From Rhabditophanes sp. KR3021 (taxonomy: Eukaryota > Nematoda > Chromadorea > Rhabditida > Alloionematidae), in assembly GCA_963281155.1 (NCBI GenBank), contig CAUJLY010000005.1, positions 372,001 through 436,000 on the forward strand: a stretch of 64,000 bases of DNA, in the 5' to 3' direction. Position numbers and translations under genes: made by a program. Each line of letters opens with the position of its first letter. Position 1 is the stretch's first letter. Below are positions 33,329 through 45,688 of the stretch, one piece after another. The notes beneath the pieces were generated by a model. The model saw only the letters and a list, made by a program, of their open reading frames with translations. It had not been told where the DNA came from and did no database searches.

Positions 33329-36300
33329 ATGATTGAAGAATTGATGGAAAAAGCAATTTCCTGTTTCTCCAAATCTACGTGCTACCCCCCTGAGGGAGAG
33401 ACTAATAAGACACTAAATGACCCTTCTAGTGGCAAACCTCACCTGCCCCGTCTTTTACATTCCTTCCAATTGTCGTTTGGAGGAAGGCAAGAAGGAGGGA
33501 GTAAGGTAAGACCGTCAGATGAAATCCTTATTCCCTCCACGATGCCCGATGCAGGTGACTTGACTGTTGCGTTTGAATCCTTGATCCAAGAACTAGACCT
33601 TACTCCAGGCCAAGCTGACACCTTAAGACATCAATGTGATGAGAAGAAATGGATGATGATAGTGGAACAGACCATTCGCAAAGGAAATGCCAACAACTCA
33701 GAGTGTTGCCAATCTTACCTTCACTTGCTAACCACATTCCAAATTCACTATCCCGAGGGTCAAGATGCCTCGATAAGCTTCCCAACAATTGGAAGAATTG
33801 GCTATTTGTTTAAGGACGGAGTCGGTCTCTTTTGTTGAGACTTTCCTCAAATTGGAAGGCCTAGCTAAGTTGGTAAAAATACTCAAAAACTCGATAGACA
33901 AGCCTTCAAGATCAGGAATAGCAATGCCGGTTCTCTTATGTTTCCGTGCCTTGTTTAATTCGTCGATGGGGCGAGATGCTGTCCTCTCCTCACCCTCTCA
34001 CCTCCTTTATGTAGCAGGAGCCATTTCCTTGCCAAATGGCAGATGTAAGGTATGTGCCTTCTTCAAAACTAGGTGGAACCTCGAACCAACCACCATTAAT
34101 CATCTGTCTGTTTTATCATGATGATCTATACACAAAAGATCCATCATTGAGACATTAGTTAATTAAGTAATATTATTAATCTAATAAACATAACTTGACT
34201 AATCGTCCCTTTTTTGGGGGTAGAGTAGTAACAATTTGATTCATTTGTCACCTTGACTAAAAAGAGAACAGAGATGGTTTTGTTTTGGTGAATAAATGTC
34301 TTATAAAAGATATTATATTTATTATAGAAAATAGGTTTGATGGTGTTGGTTTTATTTGTGTTTGACAAAACATATATTGTTGTGGTTGTAGACAACACCC
34401 TGATTATTTGCCTTTTTACGGCCATATCATTTGAATTAACTTTATTTTACAGGCCCTCGCTCTTTCGCTCCTCTCAGGAATTTGTTTGATATCAGAAGAA
34501 GGCCACGGTCTAGTTTTAAAAGCCCTAACAAATGTCAGTAGCTTGATGGGGGAAAGAAGTAGGTTTCAGAAGGTGATGGACCAATTAAATCAAACCCAAC
34601 AACAAGAAAGAGACACGGAAAGAGTTCGGATTGCGGTGATGTCGTTGGTTAATGCACTGTTAAAGAGTGGAGTGGCGGAGGTTTGTTTTCCATTGGATTT
34701 GATTTAATTCTTCTATTTTTAGAGATCACTACAATTTCGATTAACTCTAAGATATGAGATGCTGATGATGGGTTTACAGGTACCACAAATGTCGAATCCT
34801 TTTACATTAACATTTATTTTAACAACGGTTTAGGATGTCATTGACAAATTAAAAACCTCTACTTCTTCTACTTTGAACGACCATTTTGAATTATTTGAAA
34901 TGATGCGTGAGGAAGATGAATTGGAATTTGGGGCTAGTCTGAATTTGGCGGAGAATGTCACGATGGATCATGAAAATCCGATTGCGATGGTGGAGGTGAT
35001 TGTGTCTAGACTGGATAATACAGTGGCCCTGCCCCAATTCATTGCCATCTTGCAGCACTTCCTGATGGTTCCTGGCGACGCGAAGTATATCCCATTATGG
35101 AAGCTGTTCAACTTGATCATCCAGCAGTTGTCGTTGCAAGCCTCCGTACCTGACCTAGAACCCCAAGACTTCTCCACGACTGGGCTAAAAGTTAACATGG
35201 AAGAATTGCTGACCAGACTAAGGACACAAGTAGATTATGATGAGTTAGAAGTCAAGACCAAAAGACTTGAACAACAATTAGAAGATGAAAAGAGACGTTG
35301 CATTGAGTTGGAAAATAGATTGTATGACTTTCAGGATGGAAGTTCGTTGGATTGTTTTTCCAGAATCTCAGATACTTCTTCTAATCCTTCGGACCCGTGT
35401 CATTCACCTACCCCGACGATTATATCTATGAATACATTGCCAAAGAACAATCCTTCCATCCCGTTGCCTCCACCTCTGCCAGGCCTAGGGAAACCTTTAA
35501 GACATGTGATGTTGAAGAAAGTCCCCAAGAATGAGGGTCCCTTGAAATCAGTGAACTGGAATGTAATCCCCCAAGACAAGATCAAAGACACGATCTGGGA
35601 GCGGTTAGAAGACGAAAAGATGTATAAATTAATAGACTTGCCTGCTTTGTCCAGTACATTCTCAGCCCTCAAATCAGATGAAAACGACACCAACAACAAT
35701 GGCATGAACACAATCACAAGAAGATTAAAATCCAACAATCTAATTTCGGTCATTGACTCAAGACGAGCTCACCTCTGCACCATCATGATGTCCAAACTTC
35801 GCCTAACCAACAAACAAATCAAAGTAGCTTTAATGAATATGGACGAAAATGGCCTTATTCCCAAAGACATGATTGAACAGATGCTCAAATACGTCCCGAC
35901 AAAGGATGAAGTTGGTTTGTTGAATGAGGTGGTTCAAAAGTACAAGAGTCCCGCAGTTCTGGCCTCGGCGGATAGATTCATTTACGAAATATCAACGTAA
36001 GTTTTGTTTTTTTAAAGAGAGCTCAGTAGATATTTGTAACGTAAAATAGTTTTGTAATCACAACCAGTATTAAGGAGTCCTATGTTGTCACATCATTGCT
36101 CTGACTTTGTCAGATGGTAGGGCTAGTTGAGGGGGATGATGTTACAGATGGGCTGGGTTAGGGTTTTTGGAATAAAGAGGTGCTTTTTTTTGGTGACACA
36201 CATACACATTCTTTTAGACATTTAAATAATTTTTGGTGTGCGATTGATTATTTAAACACTTTTTATCGAATGTTAATTGAATTAAAGTCGTGACATTGAG

Positions 36301-37363
36301 ATCATAATTACCATAACACCTTCAATAAAGACGCCAAAGCCACCCTCGTTAGCAACTAACTTAACTGGACCATACTTTCAGAATCCCCAGATACGAGGAA
36401 CGTATCAAATGCATCCACACAATCCGCACCTTCAACGAACGCATCGAAGAATTAGCACCTTGCATATCAGCCATCTCCAAAGCATCCATCTCTCTTTCTT
36501 CCTCGAAAAGACTGCAGACGTTACTTTCGATCATGCTGGCTATTGGTAATTACATGAATCAAGGAAAGCACAATGGGAATGCTTTTGGCTTTCATACACG
36601 TAGTTTGAGTGCAATGGCAGACGTCAAGAATAGTAGTAAGCAGGACAGACAATTGCTCCATTTTATTGTTTCGTTGGTTGAATCTAAATTTCCGGAGGTA
36701 ATTAATTTGAATAAGGAGTTGGGGAGTGTTTACGAGGCGTCCAGAATGAATGATAATGAGATTCAGATTGAATTGAAATCGTTGGAGAGTGCTCTCAACT
36801 TTTTGGGAGCGGAATTGAAGTGTCAGAAGGTTTTGGGAGAGGAGACAAAGGAAAATTGTTTGCCAAATATCGTGGAAGAAGAAACTGGAAAGAGTGAGAA
36901 TGCGAGTGGTAGAAGGAATAAAAGTGAAAAAGACAGATTTATTTGTATAGTTTCAACTTTCCTAAACCAAGCTAGGCAACAATTCAAAGAAATTGAATCA
37001 GCTAAGAACAAAAAAAATGCCAACTACGCGAGGTGTCTCGAATACTTTGGGGAAGACAGCAAAATGATAAGTTCCGAAACCTTCTTCGGCAACTTCTCAA
37101 AATTCCTCCATCTGTTCGAAGATTGCCGCACCACTCTCCTCCTCGAAAAAGAAGAGTACGAAAGAACCCAAAAAGCCACCTCATTCAAGAACGTCTTCCC
37201 CAAAAAAGTAGCCAAACAACCCCGCAATCACTTCAAAAGAAACGCAGAAAAAGACTTTGAAAAGTTGATAAATGCCATCCAAACAGGTGAAATTTTCGTG
37301 GATGAACTCAAAAGGTTAAGGAGTTCGTTTAGAGGAAGTAGACGAATCCTACCCACCTCATAA
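33329..37363 (+). CDS. DAAM: DAAM-type formin
   Basis: Exons 33329-34049, 34453-34680, 34723-34779, 34834-35996 and 36382-37363 give about 1049 residues once one surplus base near 33775 is discounted. The GTPase-binding/FH3 part (about 60-430) contains LIQELDLTPGQ, KKWMMI, LRTESVSF and FFEM-like FELFEMMREEDELEFG, matching DAAM (LVDELDLT, EKKWQIY, FEMLRNEDELEFA). A coiled coil follows near 460-500. FH1 is very short (IPLPPPLPGLG, about 544). FH2 (about 570-950) has LKSVNWNVIP, ML AIGNYMNQG and GNAFGFHTRSL. A basic DAD-like tail (LKRLRSSFRGSRRI) ends the protein. DAAM formins nucleate and elongate linear actin filaments and are activated by Rho/Dishevelled. Confidence 0.9.
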
Positions 37364-37537
37364 GCTTTAATCATTTTATTTTTGTTGTTTCATTTGTTTT
37401 TGATATATGTCAGAATAAGATAAGGTTGGGGCGAGAGTTGGTAGTATGTACATATTTAAGTGTCTTGTTCTTTTTTGAATATCTAATAAATTTATTTTTA
37501 ATAAAAAGAGGCTTTTTGTTTGTACAAGTGTATGTGG

Positions 37538-37882
37538 TTAAAAAGAAGTAGAATCTGAAGTTGCAGGGACATATTTTTTGGGATGGCGTTGTAGTTGGGT
37601 GTTTAGGTGAGTGTTTGGGGTAGTTGATTTGGACAAGTCAAGGAGCGAAGGTGTTGGATTTGGTTTGAGGTCTGCTTCCATGTAAGGAGGTACTGCGTTT
37701 AGCGTATCTGGAGTTGAGGTTGTTGTTTGTGTTGGTTGCTAAAACAAAAGGTTGTTTTTATTACAAATAAGTTCACTTACTATCACTGGGCGAGGTAATG
37801 TAGCCGTAGGGTATGCGGAAATAGAGTAAATAAAGAAACAAAAAGTAAAAATATACTTTAGATCCATCTTCGCCATCATCAT
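37538..37882 (-). CDS. small secreted Thr/Pro-rich protein
   Basis: Minus-strand exons 37781-37882 and 37538-37738 (42-base intron, phase 0) encode 100 residues. The start MMMAKMDLKYIFTFCFFIYS is a strong signal peptide, probably cleaved after ISA. The mature part is rich in Thr, Pro and Ser (TQTTTSTPDT, PTPSLLDLSKSTTPNT), has no cysteine and ends YVPATSDSTSF. This composition suggests O-glycosylation or a peptide precursor; the basic HPKK could be a processing site. No family known. A TATA box lies 65 bases upstream. Confidence 0.55.
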
Positions 37883-37946
37883 TTAGTAGATTTAATCTGA
37901 AATGATATATAAATTGAAGACGTGTGAAAGTTGGCTGCCTCCTAAG

Positions 37947-37956
37947 CTTTTATATA
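37947..37956 (-). promoter_or_regulatory. TATA box for the Thr/Pro-rich secreted protein
   Basis: On the minus strand the sequence is TATATAAAAG, a near-perfect TATA box, about 65 bases before the ATG at 37882. It strengthens the two-exon model. Confidence 0.55.
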
Positions 37957-40246
37957 TCCTAATTTAAAAGCAATTAATGTAAGTGGATGTTACAGCACCT
38001 ATCAAAAGACAACATTAAGAACTATCTCATCTTCAGAGATATAAAAGATGGCGGAGTCCCCTTTTAGTATAAATATTATGGTTAAAGTAGTTGAGGGATG
38101 GATGTATTTAAATAAATGGGATGAATATATAAATTAGCCTTTAAAAGACATGAACCTTTTATCAGTAGAAAGAACTCCCTCTTTTGTGACAAATAATGGC
38201 ATAAGTATAGATATTAGTTTGAGTTGTGTTAAAATAATAAGTAAATATTTATAAATAAATTATTTGGTATTGGCATGTTTGGCAGGTAGTAGTATTTACT
38301 TTGCTCAATAAAATGGAAAGGTGACAGTTTGTTGGAAGTGGTCATTTTGATCTTATATCCGTAATCAGCTACTAATAATATTACCCCTTTGACACTTTTA
38401 ATTAAAACAAACAACGTTTTGCAAAAAAAGAAGTCGAAATGGATATAGAGTGATTAGTATCTCGGTACAAAAAGTGGTTATTTGATACATTATTTGAGGT
38501 CATCAAATAAATTGGTTTGTTATTTGTAAGGGAAAGCAATTTGTCCGGTGTAGACATAAAAGGAAGATGATAATATTGTTGATGGGGAAAGATTTATATA
38601 AAAATAAATATATTAAATTACTTAGGAAACATCCACCAAGAAAGAAGATAAAAATAAATTGGAGGAGAACAAAAATGTTTTCAAAGTTTGTCCGTAAAAT
38701 ATGAAAAGGTAGAAGATAACAATTATTGTTAAACTTACCAATAGAACAAATAAATTATCTTGTATTGAAGAAATAAAAAGGTTTTTTGTATGGTAAGGAT
38801 GTTTATCTTGTCATTTAGCTGTGTTAAAGCACGTTTCTTGTCAAAAAATAAACAAATAGGATGTGAAAATAGATGTTTGTAATATTATTTTTTGAAGAAG
38901 ATGTCAAAAGAAGTTAATATGTAATTAAGTTACTAGTCTATTTTTTGTCGTGTGCTTCAACTTTTAGTAGATACAATTTAGCGGGATATAAATATTTAAT
39001 TATCCATTTGAAAGTTGAATTTTCATCTTAAATTAAATTACGGCCTACATATATATTGTATAAAATGACTAGTCGTGTGGATTGCTTACAAACTAACAAA
39101 ATTCAATCTTATTAATTGTTTGATTTGCCATGCAAATGTAAACATAAAGAAAGGATATGCATTTATTTACAATATCTTTGGATAAAGTTCAAAGAACTGT
39201 ATCACGTTCTTTTTTCATTTCCTTACAAAGGAGTAACGTATCATTTTAAGGGATATGGGTATCATGTAAAATAAGGTTTGATTATATGAGAAATACAGTT
39301 TTTATATTCTAGATACAGTTTGATTATAGTCTAAATGCAATTTTGATTGCATTTTAAATATAGTTTTTAATATAACTTAAATATATGTAGTTTTGATGGG
39401 GGCAGAAAGTAGTAATAATAAGTGTTTCACTTTTCTTTTTGTAGTACTCTATTGCAAAGGGCTGATTGTACGAGTATGAGATATTTAGATGAAATGTGAA
39501 TCTTTTGCCTACCATCTCAGGAATATTAAATAACAAATGTGTTGAATTGTTCATTTTTTAAAAGATATTACAAGGTTAATAGCGTCAACCAATTGTCGAA
39601 AGAATCTTTAGTAGGTATGTAATGGTGATTATGAGATAATTTAAATGTTTCCGCTGTGTCAGTCTACATCATCAACATGCTTATTGTTTGCTTAACATTA
39701 AAGTTGATTATATTTTTGAAGGATATTAGATATGTCTTTTTTATTTCCTTGTTTTTGCAGATGATGCTGATTGAAGGATGAGATTATTATTTAATTAAAT
39801 TAACAAACAGGAATATTATTACTACTTATTAATTCCGAAATTCCGTAAATTAGTCATTAATCATTTTTTGGTTTTTACAAAATCGACTATTAAGACTAAC
39901 AAATAAAGTATTTTAAAAATATGTCTGATCAGTTTTGTAGAGGAAAACTAGCAGTATTTGATGGCGCAAACAGATTTTGGAGAATATCTTTTCTTGATGA
40001 GGACGGAAGACGTAAAGATAAAAAAGCTAGGATTTTTTAAGTTTGTGCTCGGAGAGGTTCAAAAAATCGGTTTTAACCGTTTTGTAGCGCTTGAAATGGT
40101 GATTATAATGTCATAAAAACATAGCCATCAAGTACAAACAGTAGCCAAGCATGGGGTCATATATGGTGCCGACTTTTGGCCAAAAATATATTTGTACCAT
40201 GTTTATAAGCGTCAAAATAGGTTTACATTAATCAACGCTCTTATGT
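37957..40246. other. 2.3 kb AT-rich intergenic region
   Basis: Mostly AT-rich and without coding character. A 39-codon open frame at 39921-40040 (MSDQFCRGKLAVFDGANRF) has unusually protein-like composition and may be an old fragment of the element whose zinc-knuckle relic follows at 40247. Confidence 0.3.
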
Positions 40247-40338
40247 AGAAAGAAAAGGCACGTTTGTTTAGGCTGCTTGCAAGGCAATCATAAAGAAAAG
40301 AAGTGTCGAAGAGGTGTATTCCGAATTTGGTTAAACTA
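40247..40338 (+). mobile_element. possible retrotransposon gag zinc-knuckle relic
   Basis: A short open stretch reads VCLGCLQGNHKEKKCRR, an exact CX2CX4HX4C zinc knuckle as found in Gag nucleocapsid domains of LTR retrotransposons. It is bounded by stops within about 35 codons and no pol sequence or LTR is seen nearby, so at most it is a fragment. Cellular CCHC proteins are the alternative. Confidence 0.35.
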
Positions 40339-40532
40339 AAAAACACTTAAATATTATCATTAGGACATTTTTACATTCCTAAGCTTTTTCTTCCATATAT
40401 CTTAAACCAAGAGTTGCACTGTTGTTTAATTTTAGAGGTGAAAATGTTGAAGTTCTGGCAAGACAATAATTACAAAAAAAATTTATTTGGAAAAAGTTTT
40501 AAATTAAAAATACATTTTATAAGACCCTTCTT

Positions 40533-41626
40533 TTAGTTAGTGTTCTTGGTGTTAATGTTCTCTTTTAATGCTATTTTTACATCATTATCACCAGATACTC
40601 TATTAGCTTTTGACTTCTGAACGCACTTATCCCATCTCACCTTATCTGAACGTGCGGGATTGAATTGACTGCAATTGTAGCATTGGTAAGAAAGTCTTTC
40701 GAATTCATCCTAACAAAACAAAAGATTAAATGATGAATTAAAATTAACAATACCTTTAATGCCATTCCATTGTGAGCATTGCAAAATAGACAAATCAATG
40801 CATAACTAAAATAATAATCAAACATAATCAATTAGTAAACATACCGATTAGTAATACCATCTCCGATAATTGAGTCAAAAATTCTTTCGACGAAAGAAAC
40901 ATTGTGGGCATCAATATATGGGCGAGGAGCTGATTTAATCGGGGTTGGGAGGTGTGATGGTACAGGATTAGTTGGTGCAAACCCAATACTAGGAGTTATG
41001 GGAGCTAGTGACGGGTTCTCAAAATTCTTTAAGTTATTTTTGTGATGAACATCCTTCCTCAAATTGGTGTTGTTTTTGTTAGGCATGGATCCTTGCATTA
41101 TCTCAGGTTTGAACCCCACTGGTGTTTTGAATGTGCCTTTTTTCGGCTTGCCAGCCATGCTCATATTCATTCGGTTAGGAGTCGTCGCGTACATCGACTC
41201 GTTGTTGTCTTCATTACCGCCGAATTCTTCCAACAATTCCGTAGCAACTTTGTATGATTCGTTCTCCTTAATCTCTTCAATCAGCTTTCCTTTCTTCTCG
41301 GTCGATTGAACTAATTTGGTTTCCTTCTTAGCTAATCTCCAATTGAAGATGAAAGCCATGTTTTTCTTAAGGAGAACAAAAAGGGCTATTGCAATGGCCA
41401 TGGCGAGAAATGAAAACAAGCCCCAATGAAGTTTGTTTTTTATTAAGAGGTAAGAGTAGGCGGAAGCTCCAGATCCAACCACAAACAGAAATAAGAATAA
41501 AAACTTGGTAAAACTGTGTTGTGAGACATGCAGTTGATCAATTTCATTCTTTAATTTCAGAATTTCATCTGTCACCGTGGCAAGCTCGTCTTTAATTGAC
41601 CGCTTCTTCGAAAAACGATTACCCAT
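40533..41626 (-). CDS. LNPK: lunapark, ER three-way-junction protein
   Basis: Exons 40845-41626, 40754-40805 and 40533-40709 (introns 39 and 44 bases) encode 336 residues. The N-terminus MGNRFSKK is a myristoylation signal, a coiled coil follows (about 15-40), then two close transmembrane segments (about 44-65 and 70-87) as in lunapark. After a Pro/Asn-rich linker comes the signature RYALICLFCNAHNGMALK and DEFERLSYQCYNCSQFNPAR, a C4 zinc ribbon that mediates dimerisation. Lunapark stabilises three-way junctions of the tubular ER. The 3' end has a short Lys/Asn-rich tail. Confidence 0.93.
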
Positions 41627-41821
41627 CCTTGCTTTTTCTTTCTAAAATTAACTGGATTAAAAGGAATTTAACAAATAAAGCAAATATGAAACCGCTGTTA
41701 AACGGATAACTTCTTAAACAACAAATGATTGTACTTTTAATTTTAACAAAACAAAACAATCTATCTCTCAAGAGATCTAATTAAAAATTCTAGAACTATT
41801 TCATGAAAGTAACAATACAAC

Positions 41822-43914
41822 CTAGACAAATGGTGGTTGCTTGGAGTTGTTTTCGTGGCTGCCTTCCTTCAGAAGTAATTCCTTGTAGTCTTTGTAATTG
41901 AATTTCTTTTGTAACGACTCACTTCTATTCAAGTTAAATAAGATGCGTTCTTCTAATCGTTGTAGAGCGCTCTTAGATACAACAATAGTCTCATGCTTCA
42001 TAATGCTAAAGCAATTTAAACCATAAACAGGCATCAGGTTGAAGGAAGGTAAGGGATCAGTGGCTTCCACTATATTTGTTGCCATCTCCGCACTTTCATC
42101 AACAAATAGCACCGAATATCCCCAATTTCTTTCTTCGGCTAGTCTCAGCAAAAACTAAATTTAAAAGATTAACAACTATACAAATACAAAACTAACCTCT
42201 GCATCATTTGATTCCAAATTCCCAAAATCATCCACAACAACCAAATCATTCTGGGCATGCTTAATAGTCAAAGCTACACACAATCCTCTCAATCTAATAG
42301 CATCTGGCAACATGTAAAACCACGTTCTTGGCCCCCTAACTCCATGAGCAAAACCACCTCGATAAAATTGGGGCGATCTAACTGAACCGACATGAGCACG
42401 GCCAGTTTTCTTTTGGGGCCTAAAATAGCACCATAATTATTATGCAAAATATATGTAAGTGATCACTTTTTTAAGTCGCATACATTTGATCAAAAATGTT
42501 GATTGAGACCAGAATAAAACTAAGACATTTCCCGCCAAATATAAGTAAATTGATCATTTTAAAGGATTCCATACCGAAGTATAGAGGTGTGTCCATTGGT
42601 AATTTATGGTATATAAGGAATAGAAAAATACAATTAAATCCTTTAAATTTTTGCTGTACAGCATCACTAAAAGAAAAGGTTTTTCTGAAACTACACAGTC
42701 TTCTAGATTAGAAAGCCAAGAATAACAGTCATTGTTATTTCGAGTGTTGTAATACTTGCGAGTGTCAATGTAGGCAACATTTATATAAATCAACCCTTTC
42801 CAGATGATTAAGTCATTTGGAAGCAAAAACCACATTCGTAGATGTCTCTTGTTCTGATCGAGGAGTTGACAATTTGGAGTTACCCGCAAACTACTCCAAC
42901 GAGAAAACTTGCTTCGTATGTGGTAATGGAAAATGCCAAAAACATCATGTAACTTGTGTGCAACACAGAACTGAAGATGGATCAGGTTGTGGAAATTATG
43001 TCAAAGTTTCATGATACTAAAATTTTCCTTGGAAGAATACAAAGTAAATGGAATGAAGCTTGTTTTGATGTCGAACAAACTTATACTAGCTAGATGGTGA
43101 TTTTGAAACATCATTGTCTTTTGGCTTTATTATTGGGAATATTTGTTGCTTAAAATAGATGGTGGTCATCAATTCGAACCGCCAAATTTGAGAGACAACA
43201 ACGTTACGATATAATGAAGAATGATATTGTGAAAACAATGGACTCCACTTGACTCGAATCTCTTGTTCAAGAAGCAATGGTATGGAGTCAATCATGACTG
43301 TTATTCTACAAAGATGGGATGCTGGAGTTGGTGTCAACAAGGCCTTGGCAAAGTTTCACGGTAAAGGCTCACAATATGAATGATTGCATCCTAATTTTTG
43401 TTTCATTCTTATAAAAAGCTTTAATTCTTCTTCACTTAATTTAACTTTAAAAAAATGATCTAAATAACTTAACGAAAAACGTAACTAACAATAATCCAGT
43501 AGAATAGATAAAGTACGTAAATAAATCAAACTACTATAGGTAACCCAATATTTTTGATTCTTCGAGTTTGGCATAAATTTACCATGGTTTTCTACCACCT
43601 CCAGGCATCTCAGCTTTTGTCAGTTGTTTGGTCAATTGGACATTTCTATAGTTTTCTTGCCAAGTGATGTTCCGGTGAAGCAAATCGAGGCGAGGTGCGT
43701 GACGAAAGATTTCCGGACTCAGCTTGATAATGTCGGAGTGAGAGTGTGGCCCTGCATTTAGATTTGTCACCCATGCTTCTGGTACGCTGACGTACTTATT
43801 ACCAGTGGAAGGTGTGGAATCTGGGATATTGTTTTTAGATACCCCAGCTGACGAAGCTAGTTTGGCACTACAAACTAGATTTATAGCTCTTCTGCTGACA
43901 TTGTTCATCATCAT
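41822..43914 (-). CDS. MRPL4: mitochondrial ribosomal protein uL4m
   Basis: Exons 43583-43914, 42197-42419 and 41822-42154 give 295 residues, near the 311 of human MRPL4. The start MMMNNVSRRAINLVCSAK looks like a mitochondrial presequence. Exon 1 ends in GGGRKPW and exon 2 continues PQKKTGRAHVGSVRSPQF and GPRTWFYMLPDAIR, the conserved uL4m loop region. Exon 3 has GLNCFSIMKHETIVVSKSAL, as in MRPL4 (GLNVHSMLKHQTLVL). It is part of the large subunit near the exit tunnel. The first intron is 1163 bases, far larger than the second (42 bases), and holds unrelated coding-like relics on the opposite strand. Confidence 0.93.
42817..43377 (+). pseudogene. Cys-rich coding relic inside the MRPL4 intron, opposite strand
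   Basis: On the plus strand a 66-codon block (42817-43014) contains TCFVCGNGKCQKHHVTC and GSGCGNY, an organised cysteine pattern. A frame shift later the text resumes as FLGRIQSKWNEACFDVEQ (43016-43093), and after more breaks CYSTKMGCWSWCQQGLG (about 43290-43365). Together this reads as a decayed secreted cysteine-rich protein gene. The family is not recognised. Chance alone seems unlikely given three Cys-patterned pieces in order on one strand. Confidence 0.3.
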
Positions 43915-45688
43915 TTCCCTAGAATTACAAATTTTAAAACAAATGACAATAAAAACAATAAATTTAAAAGAAACGCCAACAAAATCATAAAGTCATCACA
44001 AAAGCCACCTTTATATTTCACCAAAAATGATTGGGTGTTTTTGAGGTTGGTAGCGAAAATGATTGGAAAAAAGTATCTTTAAAAAGGTGCAATCAAAAAT
44101 AAATTTATAAAGCAATGAGTAGTTTATTTCGGAATTTGATAAAAAGAAGCAAAATAATATTTGAGGAAATGAAAGTTAAATCAAAATATTGGTAAACTGA
44201 TATGAATATTTAATTTAATAAAAAGATAGTTAATAAGAATACGTGATTATTTAACGTCATCTAATTTCTGAACGGCACTTCCTTGAACCTTACCACCTCT
44301 AACATTCATAAACTCAATTACTTGTCATCATATTGCCAGTCAAAACCCTACGACTCAACAAAGTCATGCTCGGGCTATTTTGCTGAACCTCCACAAAGTT
44401 GCTTTACATCCCAATTATGATTTCAACAACTCCCCCATTAAATCCAAACACCACGATCAAGGAAAAATGGACTAAAAGATTTAAATCAACCACAGCCATC
44501 AAAGCATCTTCTCAAAAATTTGTTCAGTAAAAGAGTACCAGTTAAAATTATTAGTTTTGTAGTTGATTTAAAATTAATTTGACCACTTTAAAAATATCAT
44601 TATAAGCCTTAAATTAGTTTTTAAAGAAAAAGGTCCTTTCTTCTAAATAATTTAACGTTTACTATGTGATAAGCATCATGTTTAACAAATAATGTCGATT
44701 TTAAACTAACAAGGCTTTTTAAATGATTAAGGAAAAGTCAAATGTTGCGTCTTATGAAAATTGTCTTTAATTCATGTTCACTATTTCAGGACCAACAACG
44801 ACAAGACTTCGGTGACAATCACTCAGACTACTACTACAAAGATACAAATCCCAATTTCACCCTTACTAGACATTCCGAATACTTCACGTCTCCAACCAAA
44901 ACATTAATATTTACTTTTTCTTACGCAAACATACTTAGCCAAGTAATATTTGTGTATTCATTTACACCAAATAACAATCTTCGAATAACAACTCTTAAAG
45001 CGAATGTTCGTATTATTTCTTGGCAAAACACTGTAACTTATGTTACCTATCCAACAAACGCACGCATATGTCTTTGTAATCATTGCTCTTTTATTCTTCT
45101 TACGTTTGCTTTGTCATTATTTCTTTACCCTAAAAAATAGTTTCTTCATCCATAGAAAAGTTATTCATTGCAATAACATCATCCTATTATGCGTTTTAGA
45201 ATTCACTGCTATAAAGTTATTTTAAATATTATCCTTATCCTTTGCTTTCAATTGAAATCATCTTCTAACCTCTGCGAGACATATAGTTCTGCTGGATTCT
45301 AATATTTTCACTGTCATTCATATTCTCGAACTTTCTATTACGCCTAGATCACTCCAAAATCGCACACGCTTTACCCATTTCTCGCCTCGATTACCTATTT
45401 TGATGACAAAGACAACAAGATTATGTAAAACATTTATTGTACAATCGTTTATTGGTGTGAATAGTAATATGATTACATATCCTAATTGATCTATTTCTTG
45501 AAGCTATTTACTAAATCAACTTTAATTTCAGATTAATAGGAAGCTTTTGGTCGTGCCATCACTCAAATTGGTTCTTTGTGTAATATATGTTAATGCTGAA
45601 GTCTTTGATCCAGCTAAATAAGAGTTTTCATTAGAAGTAAGTTTAAAAAACCTCTTTAACAAAATTAGTATTGTTTAGATAATTGAAA
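43915..45688. other. 1.8 kb region between MRPL4 and the SET gene
   Basis: Two patches are less AT-rich and more protein-like than the rest. One at 44287-44475 is a 62-codon open stretch with KVALHPNYDFN. The other is an exon-like stretch at 44791-45140 following a TTTCAG acceptor (DQQRQDFGDNHSDYYY). Neither has a start, partner exon or known family. The SET gene ATG is preceded by TTTAG, a possible trans-splice acceptor, at about 45678. Confidence 0.3.

Noticed and set aside
33500..33549. Short intron in the first DAAM exon (GTAAGACC to GATGCAG)
   Set aside because: Removing it would shift the frame and break continuity with the DAAM-like MPDAGDLTVAFESLIQEL region.
34159..34425. Minus-strand open frame in a DAAM intron
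   Set aside because: Asn/Ile/Lys-rich text typical of AT-rich DNA, no family, no splice context.
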